Source of the DNA: Streptomyces sindenensis
GTDB taxonomy: Bacteria; Actinomycetota; Actinomycetes; Streptomycetales; Streptomycetaceae
Direction of reading: 5' to 3'
DNA length: 64,000 nucleotides
NCBI RefSeq assembly: GCF_014649035.1
Contig: NZ_BMSG01000021.1
Coordinates: 58,065-122,064 of the forward strand
In this document: one piece after another, positions 18,800-27,761 of the stretch
Numbering within the stretch: the stretch's first letter is position 1
Layout: each line of letters opens with the position of its first letter
Made by a program: the position numbers and the translations under genes
The notes under the pieces: generated by a model
What the model saw: the letters and a program-made list of their open reading frames with translations, nothing else
What the model was told of the DNA's origin: nothing
The model's database searches: none

Positions 18800-20196
18800 G
18801 CGACGCCGCCGTGACTGGAGTAGCCATGGAGTTCCACCCGCAGCCCACGCCCGGCACGGCCCGCCCCTGGGCCTTCCCGGCGCCCGAACGCGGCGCCCTG
18901 CCCAACGGGCTGACCGTGCTGCGCTGCCACCGCCCCGGCCAGCAGGTCGTCGCCGTGGAGATCTTCCTGGACGCGCCGCTCGAGGCCGAGCCCGAGGGCT
19001 TGGACGGTGTGGCCACGATCATGTCGCGGGCGCTCTCCGAGGGCACCGACAAGCACAGCGCCGAGGAGTTCGCCGCCGAGCTGGAGCGGTGCGGCGCCAC
19101 GCTCGACGCGCACGCCGACCACCCCGGTGTCCGGGTCTCCCTGGAGGTCCCGGCCTCCCGGCTGGCCAAGGCGCTCGGACTGGTCGCCGAGGCGCTGCGG
19201 GCCCCCGCCTTCGCCGAGAGCGAGATCGAGCGCCTGGTGGGCAACCGCCTCGACGAGATCCCGCACGAGCACGCCAACCCGTCCCGGCGCGCCGCCAAGC
19301 AGCTCTCCAAGGAGCTGTTCCCGGCCACCGCCCGGATGTCCCGTCCCCGCCTGGGCACCGAGGAGACGGTCCGGCGGATCGACGCGGCCGCCGTGCGCGC
19401 CTTCTTCGACGCCCACATCCGCCCGTCCACCGCGACCGCCGTGATCGTCGGCGATCTGACCGGCATCGACCTGGACGCGCTGCTGGCGGAGACCCTCGGC
19501 GACTGGTCGGGCAACGCCGCCCAGGCCCGTCCGGTGCCGCCCATCACCGCGGACGACACCGGCCGCGTGGTGATCGTGGACCGCCCCGGCGCGGTCCAGA
19601 CCCAGCTGCTGATCGGCCGCATCGGCGCCGACCGGCACGAGCGGGTGTGGCCCGCCCAGGTGCTCGGCACGTACTGCCTGGGCGGCACCCTCACCTCCCG
19701 GCTGGACCGGGTGCTGCGCGAGGAGAAGGGCTACACCTACGGCGTGCGCGCCTTCGCCCAGGTGCTGCGCTCCTCCGGCCCCGACTCGGGCGGCGCGGCG
19801 ATGCTCGCGATCAGCGGCTCGGTGGACACCGAGTCCACCGGCCCGGCCCTGGACGACCTCTGGAAGGTCCTGCGGACGCTGGCCGCCGAGGGGCTGACCG
19901 ACGCCGAGCGCGAGACGGCCGTGCAGAACCTGGTGGGCGTCGCCCCGCTGAAGTTCGAGACCGCCGCCTCCGTCGCGAGCACGCTGGCCGACCAGGTCGA
20001 GCAGCACCTCCCCGACGACTACCAGGCCCACCTCTACGCCCGGCTCGCCGAGACGGGCACCGTGGAGGCGACCGCCGCCGTGGTCAACGCCTTCCCGGCC
20101 GACCGGCTGGTCACGGTCCTCGTCGGGGACGCCGCCCGGATCGCGGAGCCGGTGAAGGCCCTCGGCATCGGAGAGGTGACCGTCGTCACCGGCTGA
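18796..20196 (+). CDS. M16 peptidase-like partner lacking the zinc motif
   Basis: 466 residues, GTG start overlapping the catalytic subunit stop (GTGA). At the site of HxxEH the sequence is GLDGVATIMSRALSEGT, without zinc ligands, so it is probably catalytically inactive. It retains the Arg/Tyr substrate-binding region near the C terminus (REEKGYTYGVRAFAQ). Paired active/inactive M16 proteins form heterodimers in mitochondria and some bacteria. The overlap predicts equal expression and assembly with the upstream subunit. Alternative start at the internal ATG (MEFHPQPTPG) would remove ten residues. Confidence 0.9.
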   Translation: MSDAAVTGVAMEFHPQPTPGTARPWAFPAPERGALPNGLTVLRCHRPGQQVVAVEIFLDAPLEAEPEGLDGVATIMSRALSEGTDKHSAEEFAAELERCGATLDAHADHPGVRVSLEVPASRLAKALGLVAEALRAPAFAESEIERLVGNRLDEIPHEHANPSRRAAKQLSKELFPATARMSRPRLGTEETVRRIDAAAVRAFFDAHIRPSTATAVIVGDLTGIDLDALLAETLGDWSGNAAQARPVPPITADDTGRVVIVDRPGAVQTQLLIGRIGADRHERVWPAQVLGTYCLGGTLTSRLDRVLREEKGYTYGVRAFAQVLRSSGPDSGGAAMLAISGSVDTESTGPALDDLWKVLRTLAAEGLTDAERETAVQNLVGVAPLKFETAASVASTLADQVEQHLPDDYQAHLYARLAETGTVEATAAVVNAFPADRLVTVLVGDAARIAEPVKALGIGEVTVVTG

Positions 20197-20243
20197 CACC
20201 ACCACGGCGCACGGCCGCCCGCTGTGCGGCCACTGCCGTGAAC

Positions 20244-20277
20244 AGGACCCCGACGGAAGGGATTTCGTCGGGGTCCT
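20244..20277 (+). terminator. Strong hairpin terminator after M16 operon
   Basis: Perfect 12-bp arms AGGACCCCGACG (20244-20255) and CGTCGGGGTCCT (20266-20277), 10-nt loop, followed by TGCCTTTTGCC. It ends the M16 transcript before the riboswitch promoter. Confidence 0.9.
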
Positions 20278-20450
20278 TGCCTTTTGCCTCATTAGTCCGC
20301 TTCACCCCTATTTGGGGGAGTGGTTGCCTTTCTGCCCTGTGGGATACGCGACAAATCCCCTTGTCCGTTTGGTGATGGGAAGTCGCCCCGCCTAGCGTCG
20401 GCCCGGCTGTCCGCCACCCGTATGCCGCAGCCGCGGCGCCGGGCAGTCAT

Positions 20451-20594
20451 CGCCGAGTCCCCGTCAGGCGCGAGCCTGGGGAGCCGGGGACCCACGCAGT
20501 CCCTGGGGTGAATCGGAGGCCCGTGCCGTGAACCCGGCGCGGGGATCCGTAGGAGACCTTCCTGCTCCGAACCCGTCAGCTAACCCGGTAGGCG
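20451..20594 (+). ncRNA. Cyclic di-AMP riboswitch (ydaO-yuaA class)
   Basis: The leader of the M23 hydrolase gene carries ydaO-class consensus elements: a 5' block near 20451-20490, TGGGGTGAATCGGAGGCCC near 20504-20522, GGAGACCTTCCTGCTCCGAAC near 20552, and the highly conserved CCCGTCAGCTAACCCGGTAG at 20572-20591, ending GGCG. It is 29 bases from the ATG at 20623. The class binds two c-di-AMP molecules, usually turning genes off, and in Actinobacteria often precedes cell-wall hydrolases. A likely -10 (TAGCGT, 20393-20398) lies upstream. Confidence 0.92.
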
Positions 20595-20622
20595 AGAAGG
20601 AAGGAAAGGAACCAGCTCCTCC

Positions 20623-21438
20623 ATGGCGTTCACCCGTGCCACCGGGAAGCACCGTGCCCCGAGCCGCCTCACGCGCCGGAGCGCCCAGGCCGCCGGCATC
20701 GCGGCCCTGGCCACCACCGGAGTCCTCGGCTCGCTGTCCTCCCCGGCCCTCGCCGCGGACTCCGAGGCCGCCAAGGTCGCCGACACCGGCCTCACCCAGG
20801 CCCTCTCCCTCGACACCACTCTCGCCGAGCAGATCGACGCCCAGGCCCACGCCCAGCAGCGGCAGGCCGACGCGGTCGCGAAGGCGAAGGCCAAGGCCGC
20901 CGCCGAGGCCCGCGAGAAGGCCGCCAAGGCCAAGGCGAAGGCCGAGGCCGAGCGCAAGGCCGAGGCCCGCGCCAAGGAGATCCGCGAGGAGAAGGCCCGT
21001 GCCGCCCGCGCCGCCGAGCGCGCCCGGCTCAATGCCTTCCACCTCCCGGTCGCCGGCTCCCACGTCACCACCGGCTACAACGCCGGCGGCTCGCTCTGGT
21101 CCTCCGGCAGCCACTCCGGCGTGGACTTCCGGGCCGCCTCCGGCAGTTCCGTCGTCGCGGTCGGCGCCGGCACGGTCGTCGAGGCCGGCTGGGGCGGCGC
21201 GTACGGCAACAACATCGTGCTCCGGATGGCCGACGGCACCTACACCCAGTACGGCCACCTCTCCTCGATCGGCGTCTCCGTCGGCCAGAGCGTCTCCTCC
21301 GGCCAGCAGATCGGCCTCTCCGGCTCCACGGGCAACTCCACCGGCCCGCACCTGCACTTCGAGGCCCGCACCACCCCCGACTACGGCTCCGACATGGACC
21401 CCGTCGCCTACCTGCGCTCCCACGGTCTGAACGTCTGA
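20623..21438 (+). CDS. Secreted M23 endopeptidase (peptidoglycan hydrolase) under riboswitch control
   Basis: 271 residues. A Tat-less signal peptide ends near AAD (residues 1-45). A long Ala/Lys/Glu-rich helix, probably coiled coil, follows (about 75-137), then the LytM/M23 domain. Zinc ligands: His164 and Asp168 (GSHSGVDF), His245 (HLHFE); His212 (YGHLS) and His243 complete the site. Such enzymes cut stem-peptide cross-links during growth or germination. AGGAAGGAAAGGAA before the ATG gives strong ribosome binding. Expression should fall when c-di-AMP is high, linking wall hydrolysis to turgor. Confidence 0.93.
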   Translation: MAFTRATGKHRAPSRLTRRSAQAAGIAALATTGVLGSLSSPALAADSEAAKVADTGLTQALSLDTTLAEQIDAQAHAQQRQADAVAKAKAKAAAEAREKAAKAKAKAEAERKAEARAKEIREEKARAARAAERARLNAFHLPVAGSHVTTGYNAGGSLWSSGSHSGVDFRAASGSSVVAVGAGTVVEAGWGGAYGNNIVLRMADGTYTQYGHLSSIGVSVGQSVSSGQQIGLSGSTGNSTGPHLHFEARTTPDYGSDMDPVAYLRSHGLNV

Positions 21439-21461
21439 CCCCACCCCGCGCGCCCCACCGC

Positions 21462-21493
21462 CCGAAGGCCCCGGCACCCGCCGGGGCCTTCGG
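21462..21493 (+). terminator. Hairpin terminator after M23 gene
   Basis: Perfect 14-bp arms (CCGAAGGCCCCGGC at 21462-21475, complement at 21480-21493) with an ACCC loop. Confidence 0.9.
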
Positions 21494-21618
21494 CAATTCC
21501 CGGCAGAAGATATCCCTGGATTCCGGCCCGCCATCGGAAATTCCGACGGATTGTCATAGAGTCACGGAACAGACGTCGGGCGGCCGCGTTTCGCGGGGAT
21601 CAAGGCGGAGGTTCGGAT

Positions 21619-22326
21619 ATGCGCATTCCCGCGCATTCGGTATGCACGGCGATCCGTGACGACATCGTCTCCGGTGTCTACGAGCGCGGCAGCCGCCTCA
21701 CCGAGGAGTTGCTGGCACGCCGCTACGGGGTCTCCCGCGTCCCGGTCCGCGAGGCGCTGCGCACGCTGGAGTCCGAGGGGTTCGTGGTCACCCGCAGGCA
21801 CGCCGGCGCCTGTGTCGCCGAGCCCACCGTGCAGGAGGCGGCCGACCTCCTGGAGGTGCGGATGCTCCTGGAACCGCTGGGCGCGGCCCGAGCCGCCCAG
21901 CGCCGCACCGAGGCCCATCTGAAGGTGCTCCGCGGTCTGGTCAGGCTGGGCCAGGAGCGGGCCCGCCGGGGCGAGGGCGAGGATCTGCGCTCGCTGGGCG
22001 GCTGGTTCCACGAGACCCTGGCCCAGGCCTCCGGAAGCCCCGGGCTGATCGCGCTGCTCACCCAGCTCCGGCACAAGATCGCCTGGATGTACGCGGTCGA
22101 GCAGCCCGCCCGCCCGGTCGACTCCTGGGCCGAGCGCGGCGCGATCGTGGACGCGGTGGCGCGCGGCGACGCGGAGCGGGCGAGGGCCCTCACCGCCCAG
22201 CACGCGGAACGCTCCACCGCCGAGCACCGGCTCCGCCGCCCGGATCTCTCGGGGCGCCGCACCGCCCCCGGCCGCCCGGTGAGAAGTTCGCAACACGGCG
22301 TAAACACTGCGGGTGTCCGGCATTAA
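21619..22326 (+). CDS. GntR-family regulator, FadR/FCD subgroup
   Basis: 235 residues, ATG at 21619 with GGAGG upstream. The winged helix is typical of GntR (AIRDDIVSGVYERGSRLTEE, then RYGVSRVPVREALRTLESEGFV). The rest is an all-helical FCD ligand domain (EVRMLLEPLGAARAA, GWFHETLAQASGSPGL) with conserved His/Asp positions that usually hold a metal and an organic acid. The C-terminal 35 residues are Arg/Ser-rich and probably disordered. TAGAGT at 21557-21562 may be its -10. It stands alone; the target is unknown. Confidence 0.88.
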   Translation: MRIPAHSVCTAIRDDIVSGVYERGSRLTEELLARRYGVSRVPVREALRTLESEGFVVTRRHAGACVAEPTVQEAADLLEVRMLLEPLGAARAAQRRTEAHLKVLRGLVRLGQERARRGEGEDLRSLGGWFHETLAQASGSPGLIALLTQLRHKIAWMYAVEQPARPVDSWAERGAIVDAVARGDAERARALTAQHAERSTAEHRLRRPDLSGRRTAPGRPVRSSQHGVNTAGVRH

Positions 22327-22416
22327 CAAAAGCGCCGTATACAAAGAGGAGATATTTCGCAGCGGCTATTTCGCGCTGCCCGCATTATCGGGATGCGGCT
22401 CTCTCTCGAAAACGAA

Positions 22417-22449
22417 AAAGCCGTGATCCCTCGACGGAATCACGGCTTT
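22417..22449 (-). terminator. Terminator of ptsH
   Basis: Arms AAAGCCGTGAT (22417-22427) and ATCACGGCTTT (22439-22449), with T-rich ends on both strands. It lies between GntR and ptsH, which converge, and can serve both. Confidence 0.88.
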
Positions 22450-22487
22450 CGCGCGGGTCGCATCCGGACGGACCGGAGGCGGAGGGG

Positions 22488-22769
22488 TCAGACGGTCTCC
22501 GGAAGCTCTTCCAGGCCCTCGGCGACCAGCTTCGCCAGCCGGTCCAGAGCGGCCTCGGCGTCGTCGGCGTCGGACGCGAGCACGATCTCCTCGCCACCCT
22601 GCGCGCCCAGACCGAGCACGGCCAGCATGGAGGCGGCGTTGACCGGGTTGCCGTCGGCCTTGGCGATCGTCACGGGGACGCCGGAGGCCGTGGCGGCACG
22701 GACGAAGATGGAAGCGGGGCGGGCGTGCAGGCCCTCGGCCCAACCGACGTTTACGCGGCGCTCAGCCAT
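22488..22769 (-). CDS. ptsH: Phosphocarrier protein HPr
   Basis: 93 residues from the ATG at 22769 (GAAGGG upstream; an extra ATG at 22784 is less likely). HPr relays phosphate from EI to sugar-specific EIIA proteins in the phosphotransferase system. His15 lies in GLHARPAS, the active-site motif, and Ser47 in NAASMLAVLGLGA matches the regulatory serine region, though no HPr kinase is seen here. Single gene with its own terminator; ptsI and crr are not in the window. Confidence 0.95.
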   Translation of the reverse strand: MAERRVNVGWAEGLHARPASIFVRAATASGVPVTIAKADGNPVNAASMLAVLGLGAQGGEEIVLASDADDAEAALDRLAKLVAEGLEELPETV

Positions 22770-22865
22770 GGTTCTGCCCTTCACATATCAACGGTTGTCT
22801 AGACCAGTCTCTCATGCAGTGCGTGGTGCTGTGCCCGGCCTCCCGTCCGGCCGTAGGCTTTGGCC

Positions 22866-25800
22866 ATGGAGCCCACGCCGGAACAGAGTCCGCATCACGC
22901 GTACCCCGACCACTGGGAAGCGGACGTGGTGCTCCGCGACGGGGGCACCGCGCGCATCAGGCCGATCACCACGGACGACGCCGAGCGACTGGTCAGCTTC
23001 TACGAGCAGGTGTCCGACGAGTCGAAGTACTACCGCTTCTTCGCCCCGTATCCCCGCCTATCCGACCGGGACGTGCACCGCTTCACCCATCACGACTACG
23101 TCGACCGGGTCGGACTGGCGGTCACGATCGGCGGCGAGTTCATCGGGACCGTCCGCTACGACCGCATCGACGACACGGGCCGCCCCGCCTCCGCCCCCGC
23201 CGACGAGGCCGAGGTCGCCTTCCTCGTCCAGGACGCCCACCAGGGCCGCGGAGTCGCATCCGCGCTGCTCGAACACATCGCCGCGGTCGCCCGTGAGCGC
23301 GGCATCCGGCGCTTCGCCGCCGAGGTGCTCCCCGCCAACAACAAAATGATCAAGGTGTTCCGGGACGGCGGATACACCCAGCGCCGCAGCTTCGAGGACG
23401 GCTCCGTCCACCTCACCCTCGACCTCGAACCCACCGAGAAGTCCCTCGCCGTCCAGCGCGGCCGGGAACAGCGCGCCGAGGCCCGGTCGGTGCAGCGCCT
23501 GCTCGCCCCCGGCTCCGTCGCGGTCATCGGCACCGGCCGCACCCCCGGCGGGGTGGGCCGCACGGTCCTGCGCAACCTCCTCGCCGCCGGCTACACCGGC
23601 CGCACCTACGCCGTGAACCGCGCCTTCGACGAGGGCCCGGCCACCCTCGACGGGGTCCCCGCCCACCGCTCCCTCGGCGAGATCGACGAACAGGTCGACC
23701 TCGCCGTCATCGCCGTCCCCGCCCACCGCGTCCCCGAGGCCGTCGCCGACTGCGGCGAGCACGGCGTCCAGGGCCTGGTCGTCCTCTCCGCCGGTTACGC
23801 CGAGCGGGGCGCCGAGGGCCGCGAGCTCCAGCGCGAACTGGTCCGCCAGGCCCGCTCGTACGGCATGCGGATCATCGGCCCGAACGCCTTCGGCATCATC
23901 AACACCGCCGAGACCGTCCGGCTCAACGCCTCCCTGGCCCCCGAGTCACCCGCCCGCGGCCGGATCGGCCTGTTCACCCAGTCCGGCGCGATCGGCATCG
24001 CCCTGCTCTCCGGCCTCCACCGGCGCGGCGCGGGCCTGTCCTCGTTCATCTCGGCGGGCAACCGGGCCGACGTCTCCGGCAACGACTTCCTCCAGTACTC
24101 CTTCGAGGACCCGGACACCGACGTCGCGCTCCTCTACCTCGAATCGCTCGGCAACCCCCGCAAGTTCACCCGCCTCGCCCGCCGTACCGCCGCCGTGAAG
24201 CCCGTCGTCGTCGTGAAGGGCGCCCGGCACAGCGGCACCAACCCGCCCGGCCACGCCGTCCCGGTCAGCCGCATCCCCGACACCACGGTCTCCGCGCTGA
24301 TGCGGCAGGCCGGCGTCATCCGGGTCGACACCGTGACCGAGATGGTCGACGCCGGGCTCCTGCTGGCGGGCCAGCCCCTCCCGGCCGGCCCCCGGGTCGC
24401 CATCCTCGGCAACTCCGAGTCCCTCGGCCTGCTGACGTACGACGCCTGCCTCGCCGAGGGGCTGCGCCCGCGCCCGCCGATCGACCTCACCACCGCCGCC
24501 TCTCCGCAGGACTTCCGCGACGCGCTGGCCGAGGCGCTGGCGGACGGGACCTGCGACGCCGTGATCGTCACCGCCATCCCGTGGGTGGGGGAGAACGGGG
24601 AGGCCGAGACCGGTGACGGCCAGGTGCTGGCCGAGGCCCTGACCAAGGCGGTGGCCGGGGGCTCGGCCAAGCCGGTGGCCGTCGTCCACGTCGAGATCGG
24701 CGGCCTCGCCGAGGCCCTGGCCGCCGCGAGCAGCACGGCAGCCCCGCGTCACCGTACGGTGACCCCCGCCGCGCAGACGCGAGCGGCCACCCCGGCCCGG
24801 GCCAGGACCGCCGGCCCGCCCGAAGCCCGGGAAGCCACCACCGCCTCGGCCGCGCCCGCCACCCCCGAAGCGGCCACCGGCCCCGAAGCGACCACCACCC
24901 CCGAAGCGGCCACCGGCCCCGGAGCGGCCACCACCCCCGGAGCGACCACCGGTCCCGAAGCGGCCACCGGTCCCGAAGCCCCCGCCCGCCCCGGCCGTAT
25001 CCCCGCCTACCCCGCCGCCGAACGGGCCGTACGCGCCCTCGCCGAGGCCGTGAAGTACGCCCAGTGGCGGCGGCAGGCGGCCGTGCCCGGCAAGATCCCC
25101 GAGTTCCTCGACGACACCATCGACGAGGCCGGGGCCGCCGCCCTGATCGAGGCGCAGCTCACCACCGCCCCCGACCCGCGCGGGCGCCCGCTCAGCCACG
25201 ACGAGGCCCGCGAACTGCTCGGCCACTACGGCATCGACGTACGCCCCACCCTGCCCGCCCCCGACCCCGAGGCGGCCGTCGCCGCGGCGGCCCGGCTCGG
25301 CTACCCGGTCGCCCTCAAGACCACCGCGCCCCATCTGCGCCACCGAGCCGACCTCGGCGGCGTCCGCCTCGACGTCGCCGACGAGGAGGCGCTGCGCCGG
25401 GCGTACGGAGAACTCACCGACCTCCTCGGCAAGCCCGCCGAACTGCTCCCCGTCGTCCAGGCGATGGCCCCGCGCGGCGTGGACACCGTCGTGCGGGCCT
25501 CCATCGACGCGGCCGCCGGGGCGATCCTCTCCTTCGGCCTCGCGGGCGCGCCTTCCGAACTGCTCGGCGACACCGCGCACCGGCTGGTCCCCGCCACCGA
25601 CCGGGACGCCGCCGAGCTGATCCGGTCCATCAGGGCGGCCCCGGTGCTCTTCGGCTGGCGCGGCTCGGCCCCGGTCGACACCGCCGCGCTCGAAGAGCTG
25701 CTGCTGCGGCTGTCCCGGCTGGTCGACGACCACCCGGAGGTGGTCTCCGTCGCCCTCGAACCCGTCGTCGTCGCCCCGCAGGGACTCACCGTGCTGGGCG

Positions 25801-25868
25801 CGAGCGTCCGGCTGGCCCCGCCGCCCGCCCGGAGCGACGTCGGCCCCCGCCGCCTGCCGAACTACTGA
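22866..25868 (+). CDS. patA: GNAT acetyltransferase fused to NDP-forming acyl-CoA synthetase-like protein (PatA type)
   Basis: 1000 residues from the ATG at 22866. Order: GNAT domain (about 15-180; ARIRPITTDDAERL, VQDAHQGRGVASALLEH as the acetyl-CoA loop), CoA-binding Rossmann domain (GSVAVIGTGRTPGGVGRTVLRN), ligase domains (GLFTQSGAIGIALL), an Ala/Pro/Thr linker with an 18-bp repeat, then an ATP-grasp-like domain (ARELLGHYGIDVRP, YPVALKTTAPHLRHRADLGGV). This N-terminal GNAT order matches the S. lividans protein acetyltransferase that inactivates acyl-CoA synthetases, the reverse of enteric Pat. The symbol is given by that resemblance. TAGGCT 6-7 nt before the ATG suggests a leaderless message. 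Confidence 0.85.
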   Translation: MEPTPEQSPHHAYPDHWEADVVLRDGGTARIRPITTDDAERLVSFYEQVSDESKYYRFFAPYPRLSDRDVHRFTHHDYVDRVGLAVTIGGEFIGTVRYDRIDDTGRPASAPADEAEVAFLVQDAHQGRGVASALLEHIAAVARERGIRRFAAEVLPANNKMIKVFRDGGYTQRRSFEDGSVHLTLDLEPTEKSLAVQRGREQRAEARSVQRLLAPGSVAVIGTGRTPGGVGRTVLRNLLAAGYTGRTYAVNRAFDEGPATLDGVPAHRSLGEIDEQVDLAVIAVPAHRVPEAVADCGEHGVQGLVVLSAGYAERGAEGRELQRELVRQARSYGMRIIGPNAFGIINTAETVRLNASLAPESPARGRIGLFTQSGAIGIALLSGLHRRGAGLSSFISAGNRADVSGNDFLQYSFEDPDTDVALLYLESLGNPRKFTRLARRTAAVKPVVVVKGARHSGTNPPGHAVPVSRIPDTTVSALMRQAGVIRVDTVTEMVDAGLLLAGQPLPAGPRVAILGNSESLGLLTYDACLAEGLRPRPPIDLTTAASPQDFRDALAEALADGTCDAVIVTAIPWVGENGEAETGDGQVLAEALTKAVAGGSAKPVAVVHVEIGGLAEALAAASSTAAPRHRTVTPAAQTRAATPARARTAGPPEAREATTASAAPATPEAATGPEATTTPEAATGPGAATTPGATTGPEAATGPEAPARPGRIPAYPAAERAVRALAEAVKYAQWRRQAAVPGKIPEFLDDTIDEAGAAALIEAQLTTAPDPRGRPLSHDEARELLGHYGIDVRPTLPAPDPEAAVAAAARLGYPVALKTTAPHLRHRADLGGVRLDVADEEALRRAYGELTDLLGKPAELLPVVQAMAPRGVDTVVRASIDAAAGAILSFGLAGAPSELLGDTAHRLVPATDRDAAELIRSIRAAPVLFGWRGSAPVDTAALEELLLRLSRLVDDHPEVVSVALEPVVVAPQGLTVLGASVRLAPPPARSDVGPRRLPNY
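24864..24986 (+). repeat. 18-bp coding tandem repeat in the PatA linker
   Basis: Six units of about CCCGAAGCGGCCACCGGC from 24864 to 24971 plus a partial seventh, encoding P-(E/G)-A-(A/T)-T-(G/T). It lies between the ligase and ATP-grasp-like domains. The period keeps frame, so length can vary without loss of the gene. Confidence 0.9.
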
Positions 25869-25933
25869 GACCCACCGGCCGGTGGCCCCCGGGGCGTCCC
25901 CGGCAGTCACCGGCCCGCCGTAGGATGGTGCTC

Positions 25934-26530
25934 ATGGCAAAGACCGGTACGACGACCAAGGGGCTGCGCGCGGCGATCGAGCGCAGCGGCTACTACCCGG
26001 CCCTCGTGGCCGAGGCGGTGGAGGCCGCCGTCGGCGGGGAGCCGGTCGCTTCGTACCTGGTCCACCAGGAGACGACGTTCGACTCCAACGAGGTCCGCCG
26101 CCATGTGACGGTCCTCGTCCTGACCGAGCACCGGTTCATCGTCAGCCACACCGACGAGCAGGCCGCCGACACCAGCTCCCCGACGCCGTACGCCACCACC
26201 TCCACCGAGTCGGTGAAGCTGGAGCGGATCTCCTCCGTCGTCGTCAGCCGGGTGGTGGCCAACCCGGAGAAGTACGTCCCGGGCACCCTGCCCCGCGAGG
26301 TCGTCCTGACCATCGGCTGGGGTGCGGTCTCCCGTATCGACCTGGAGCCCGCCGCCTGTGGCGACACCAACTGCGAGGCCGACCACGGCTACACCGGCAG
26401 CTCCACCGCCGACGACCTGAGCCTGCGGGTCAGCGAGGCCGGTGACGGCCCCGACGCCGTGCGCCAGACCCTCGCCTTCGCCCAGGCGCTCTCCGAGGCC
26501 ACGGCCGCCACCGCGGCGAGTGGCCGCTGA
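25934..26530 (+). CDS. Conserved actinobacterial protein DUF5998
   Basis: 198 residues from the ATG at 25934. TAGGAT ends 7 bases before the start (25921-25926) with no Shine-Dalgarno, typical of leaderless transcription. Recognisable stretches: LRAAIERSGYYPALVAEAVEAAV, LVHQETTFDSNEVRRHVTVLVLT, SSVVVSRVVANPEKYVPG and ACGDTNCEADHGYTG, the last with two Cys and a His that could bind metal. Function unknown. The stop overlaps the phosphodiesterase start by one base (TGATG), so the two form one unit. Confidence 0.82.
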   Translation: MAKTGTTTKGLRAAIERSGYYPALVAEAVEAAVGGEPVASYLVHQETTFDSNEVRRHVTVLVLTEHRFIVSHTDEQAADTSSPTPYATTSTESVKLERISSVVVSRVVANPEKYVPGTLPREVVLTIGWGAVSRIDLEPAACGDTNCEADHGYTGSSTADDLSLRVSEAGDGPDAVRQTLAFAQALSEATAATAASGR

Positions 26531-27717
26531 TGGCCCAGTCCGCCTGGCAGGACCCCGAGCCGCTGGCCCTCGACACCGCGCCCGTACCGGAGTACGGCAG
26601 CGGCTCGCTCGCGGACCTGCTGCCGACGCTCGCCGCCGGACTGGAGGTGCCGGGCTTCACCGCCGCGATCCCCGAGCTGGCCCCGGCGAGCCGCAACTGC
26701 GTCTTCCTGATCGACGGCCTCGGCTGGGAGCAGCTCAAGGCCCACCCGGACGAGGCCCCCTTCCTGCACTCCCTGCTCCCCACCTCGCGCGGCTCCACCG
26801 GCCGCCCGCTCACCGCGGGTTTCCCGTCCACCACCGCGACCTCGCTCGCCTCCGTCGGTACGGGGCTGCCGCCCGGCGAGCACGGCCTTCCCGGCTACAC
26901 CGCGCGCAACCCGCGGACCGGCGAGCTGATGAACCAGCTCCGCTGGAAGCCCTGGACCGAACCGAAGGCCTGGCAGCCGTACCCCACGGTCTTCCAGCTC
27001 GCCGACGCCGCGGGCGTGCACACCGCGCAGGTCTCCGCGCCGATGTTCGAGCAGACCCCCCTCACCAAGATCGCCCTCAGTGGCGGATCCTTCCTCGGCC
27101 GGCTCTCCGGCGAGGACCGGATGGACGTCGCCGCACAGCGCCTCGCCGCGGGTGACCGCTCGCTCGTCTACACGTACTACAGCGAGGTCGACGGCAAGGG
27201 CCACCGCTTCGGTACCGACTCCGACGCCTGGCGCGGCCAGTTGATGTACGTCGACGGGCTCGCCCGGCGCCTCGCCGAGCAGCTCCCGCCGCGCTCCGCG
27301 CTCTACATCACCGCCGATCACGGCATGATCGACATCCCGTTCGACGAACAGTCCCGGATCGACTTCGACGAGGACTGGGAGCTGAGCGCGGGCGTCGCCC
27401 TCCTCGGCGGCGAGGGCCGCGCCCGCCACGTCTACGCGGTGCCCGGCGCCCAGGCCGATGTCCTGGCCGTCTGGCGCGAGGTCCTCGGCGAGCAGTTCTG
27501 GATCGCGAGCCGGGACGAGGCCATCGCGGCCGGATGGTTCGGCCCGAGCATCGACGAGCGGGTGTACGGGCGGATCGGCGACGTGGTCGCCGCCGCCCAC
27601 GACGACGTGATCATCACGGCCTCCGTCAACGAACCGCACGAGTCCGCCATGGCGGGCGTGCACGGCTCCCTGACCCCCGTGGAACAGCTCGTCCCGCTCC
27701 TCGAAGTACGCTCGTAA
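26530..27717 (+). CDS. Alkaline phosphatase superfamily phosphodiesterase/nucleotide pyrophosphatase-like
   Basis: 395 residues. Metal-site residues of the NPP branch are visible: Asp in FLIDGLGWEQL, the nucleophile Thr in FPSTTATSLASVGTG, Asp/His in YYSEVDGKGHRFG, Asp-His in TADHGMID and His in GVHGSLTP. These coordinate two zinc ions and cleave phosphodiester or pyrophosphate bonds. No signal peptide is evident, so a cytoplasmic role is likely. Coupled to DUF5998 upstream; thymidine kinase follows 44 bases later. Substrate unknown. Confidence 0.9.
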   Translation: MAQSAWQDPEPLALDTAPVPEYGSGSLADLLPTLAAGLEVPGFTAAIPELAPASRNCVFLIDGLGWEQLKAHPDEAPFLHSLLPTSRGSTGRPLTAGFPSTTATSLASVGTGLPPGEHGLPGYTARNPRTGELMNQLRWKPWTEPKAWQPYPTVFQLADAAGVHTAQVSAPMFEQTPLTKIALSGGSFLGRLSGEDRMDVAAQRLAAGDRSLVYTYYSEVDGKGHRFGTDSDAWRGQLMYVDGLARRLAEQLPPRSALYITADHGMIDIPFDEQSRIDFDEDWELSAGVALLGGEGRARHVYAVPGAQADVLAVWREVLGEQFWIASRDEAIAAGWFGPSIDERVYGRIGDVVAAAHDDVIITASVNEPHESAMAGVHGSLTPVEQLVPLLEVRS

Positions 27718-27761
27718 CCCCTCCCGACCCACCGCCCCCTCCGAAAGGTGCTCGACCTCTC

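Noticed and set aside
18703..20292. 529-codon reverse ORF opposite the second M16 gene
   Set aside because: Shadow frame of a clearly coding region; no domain.
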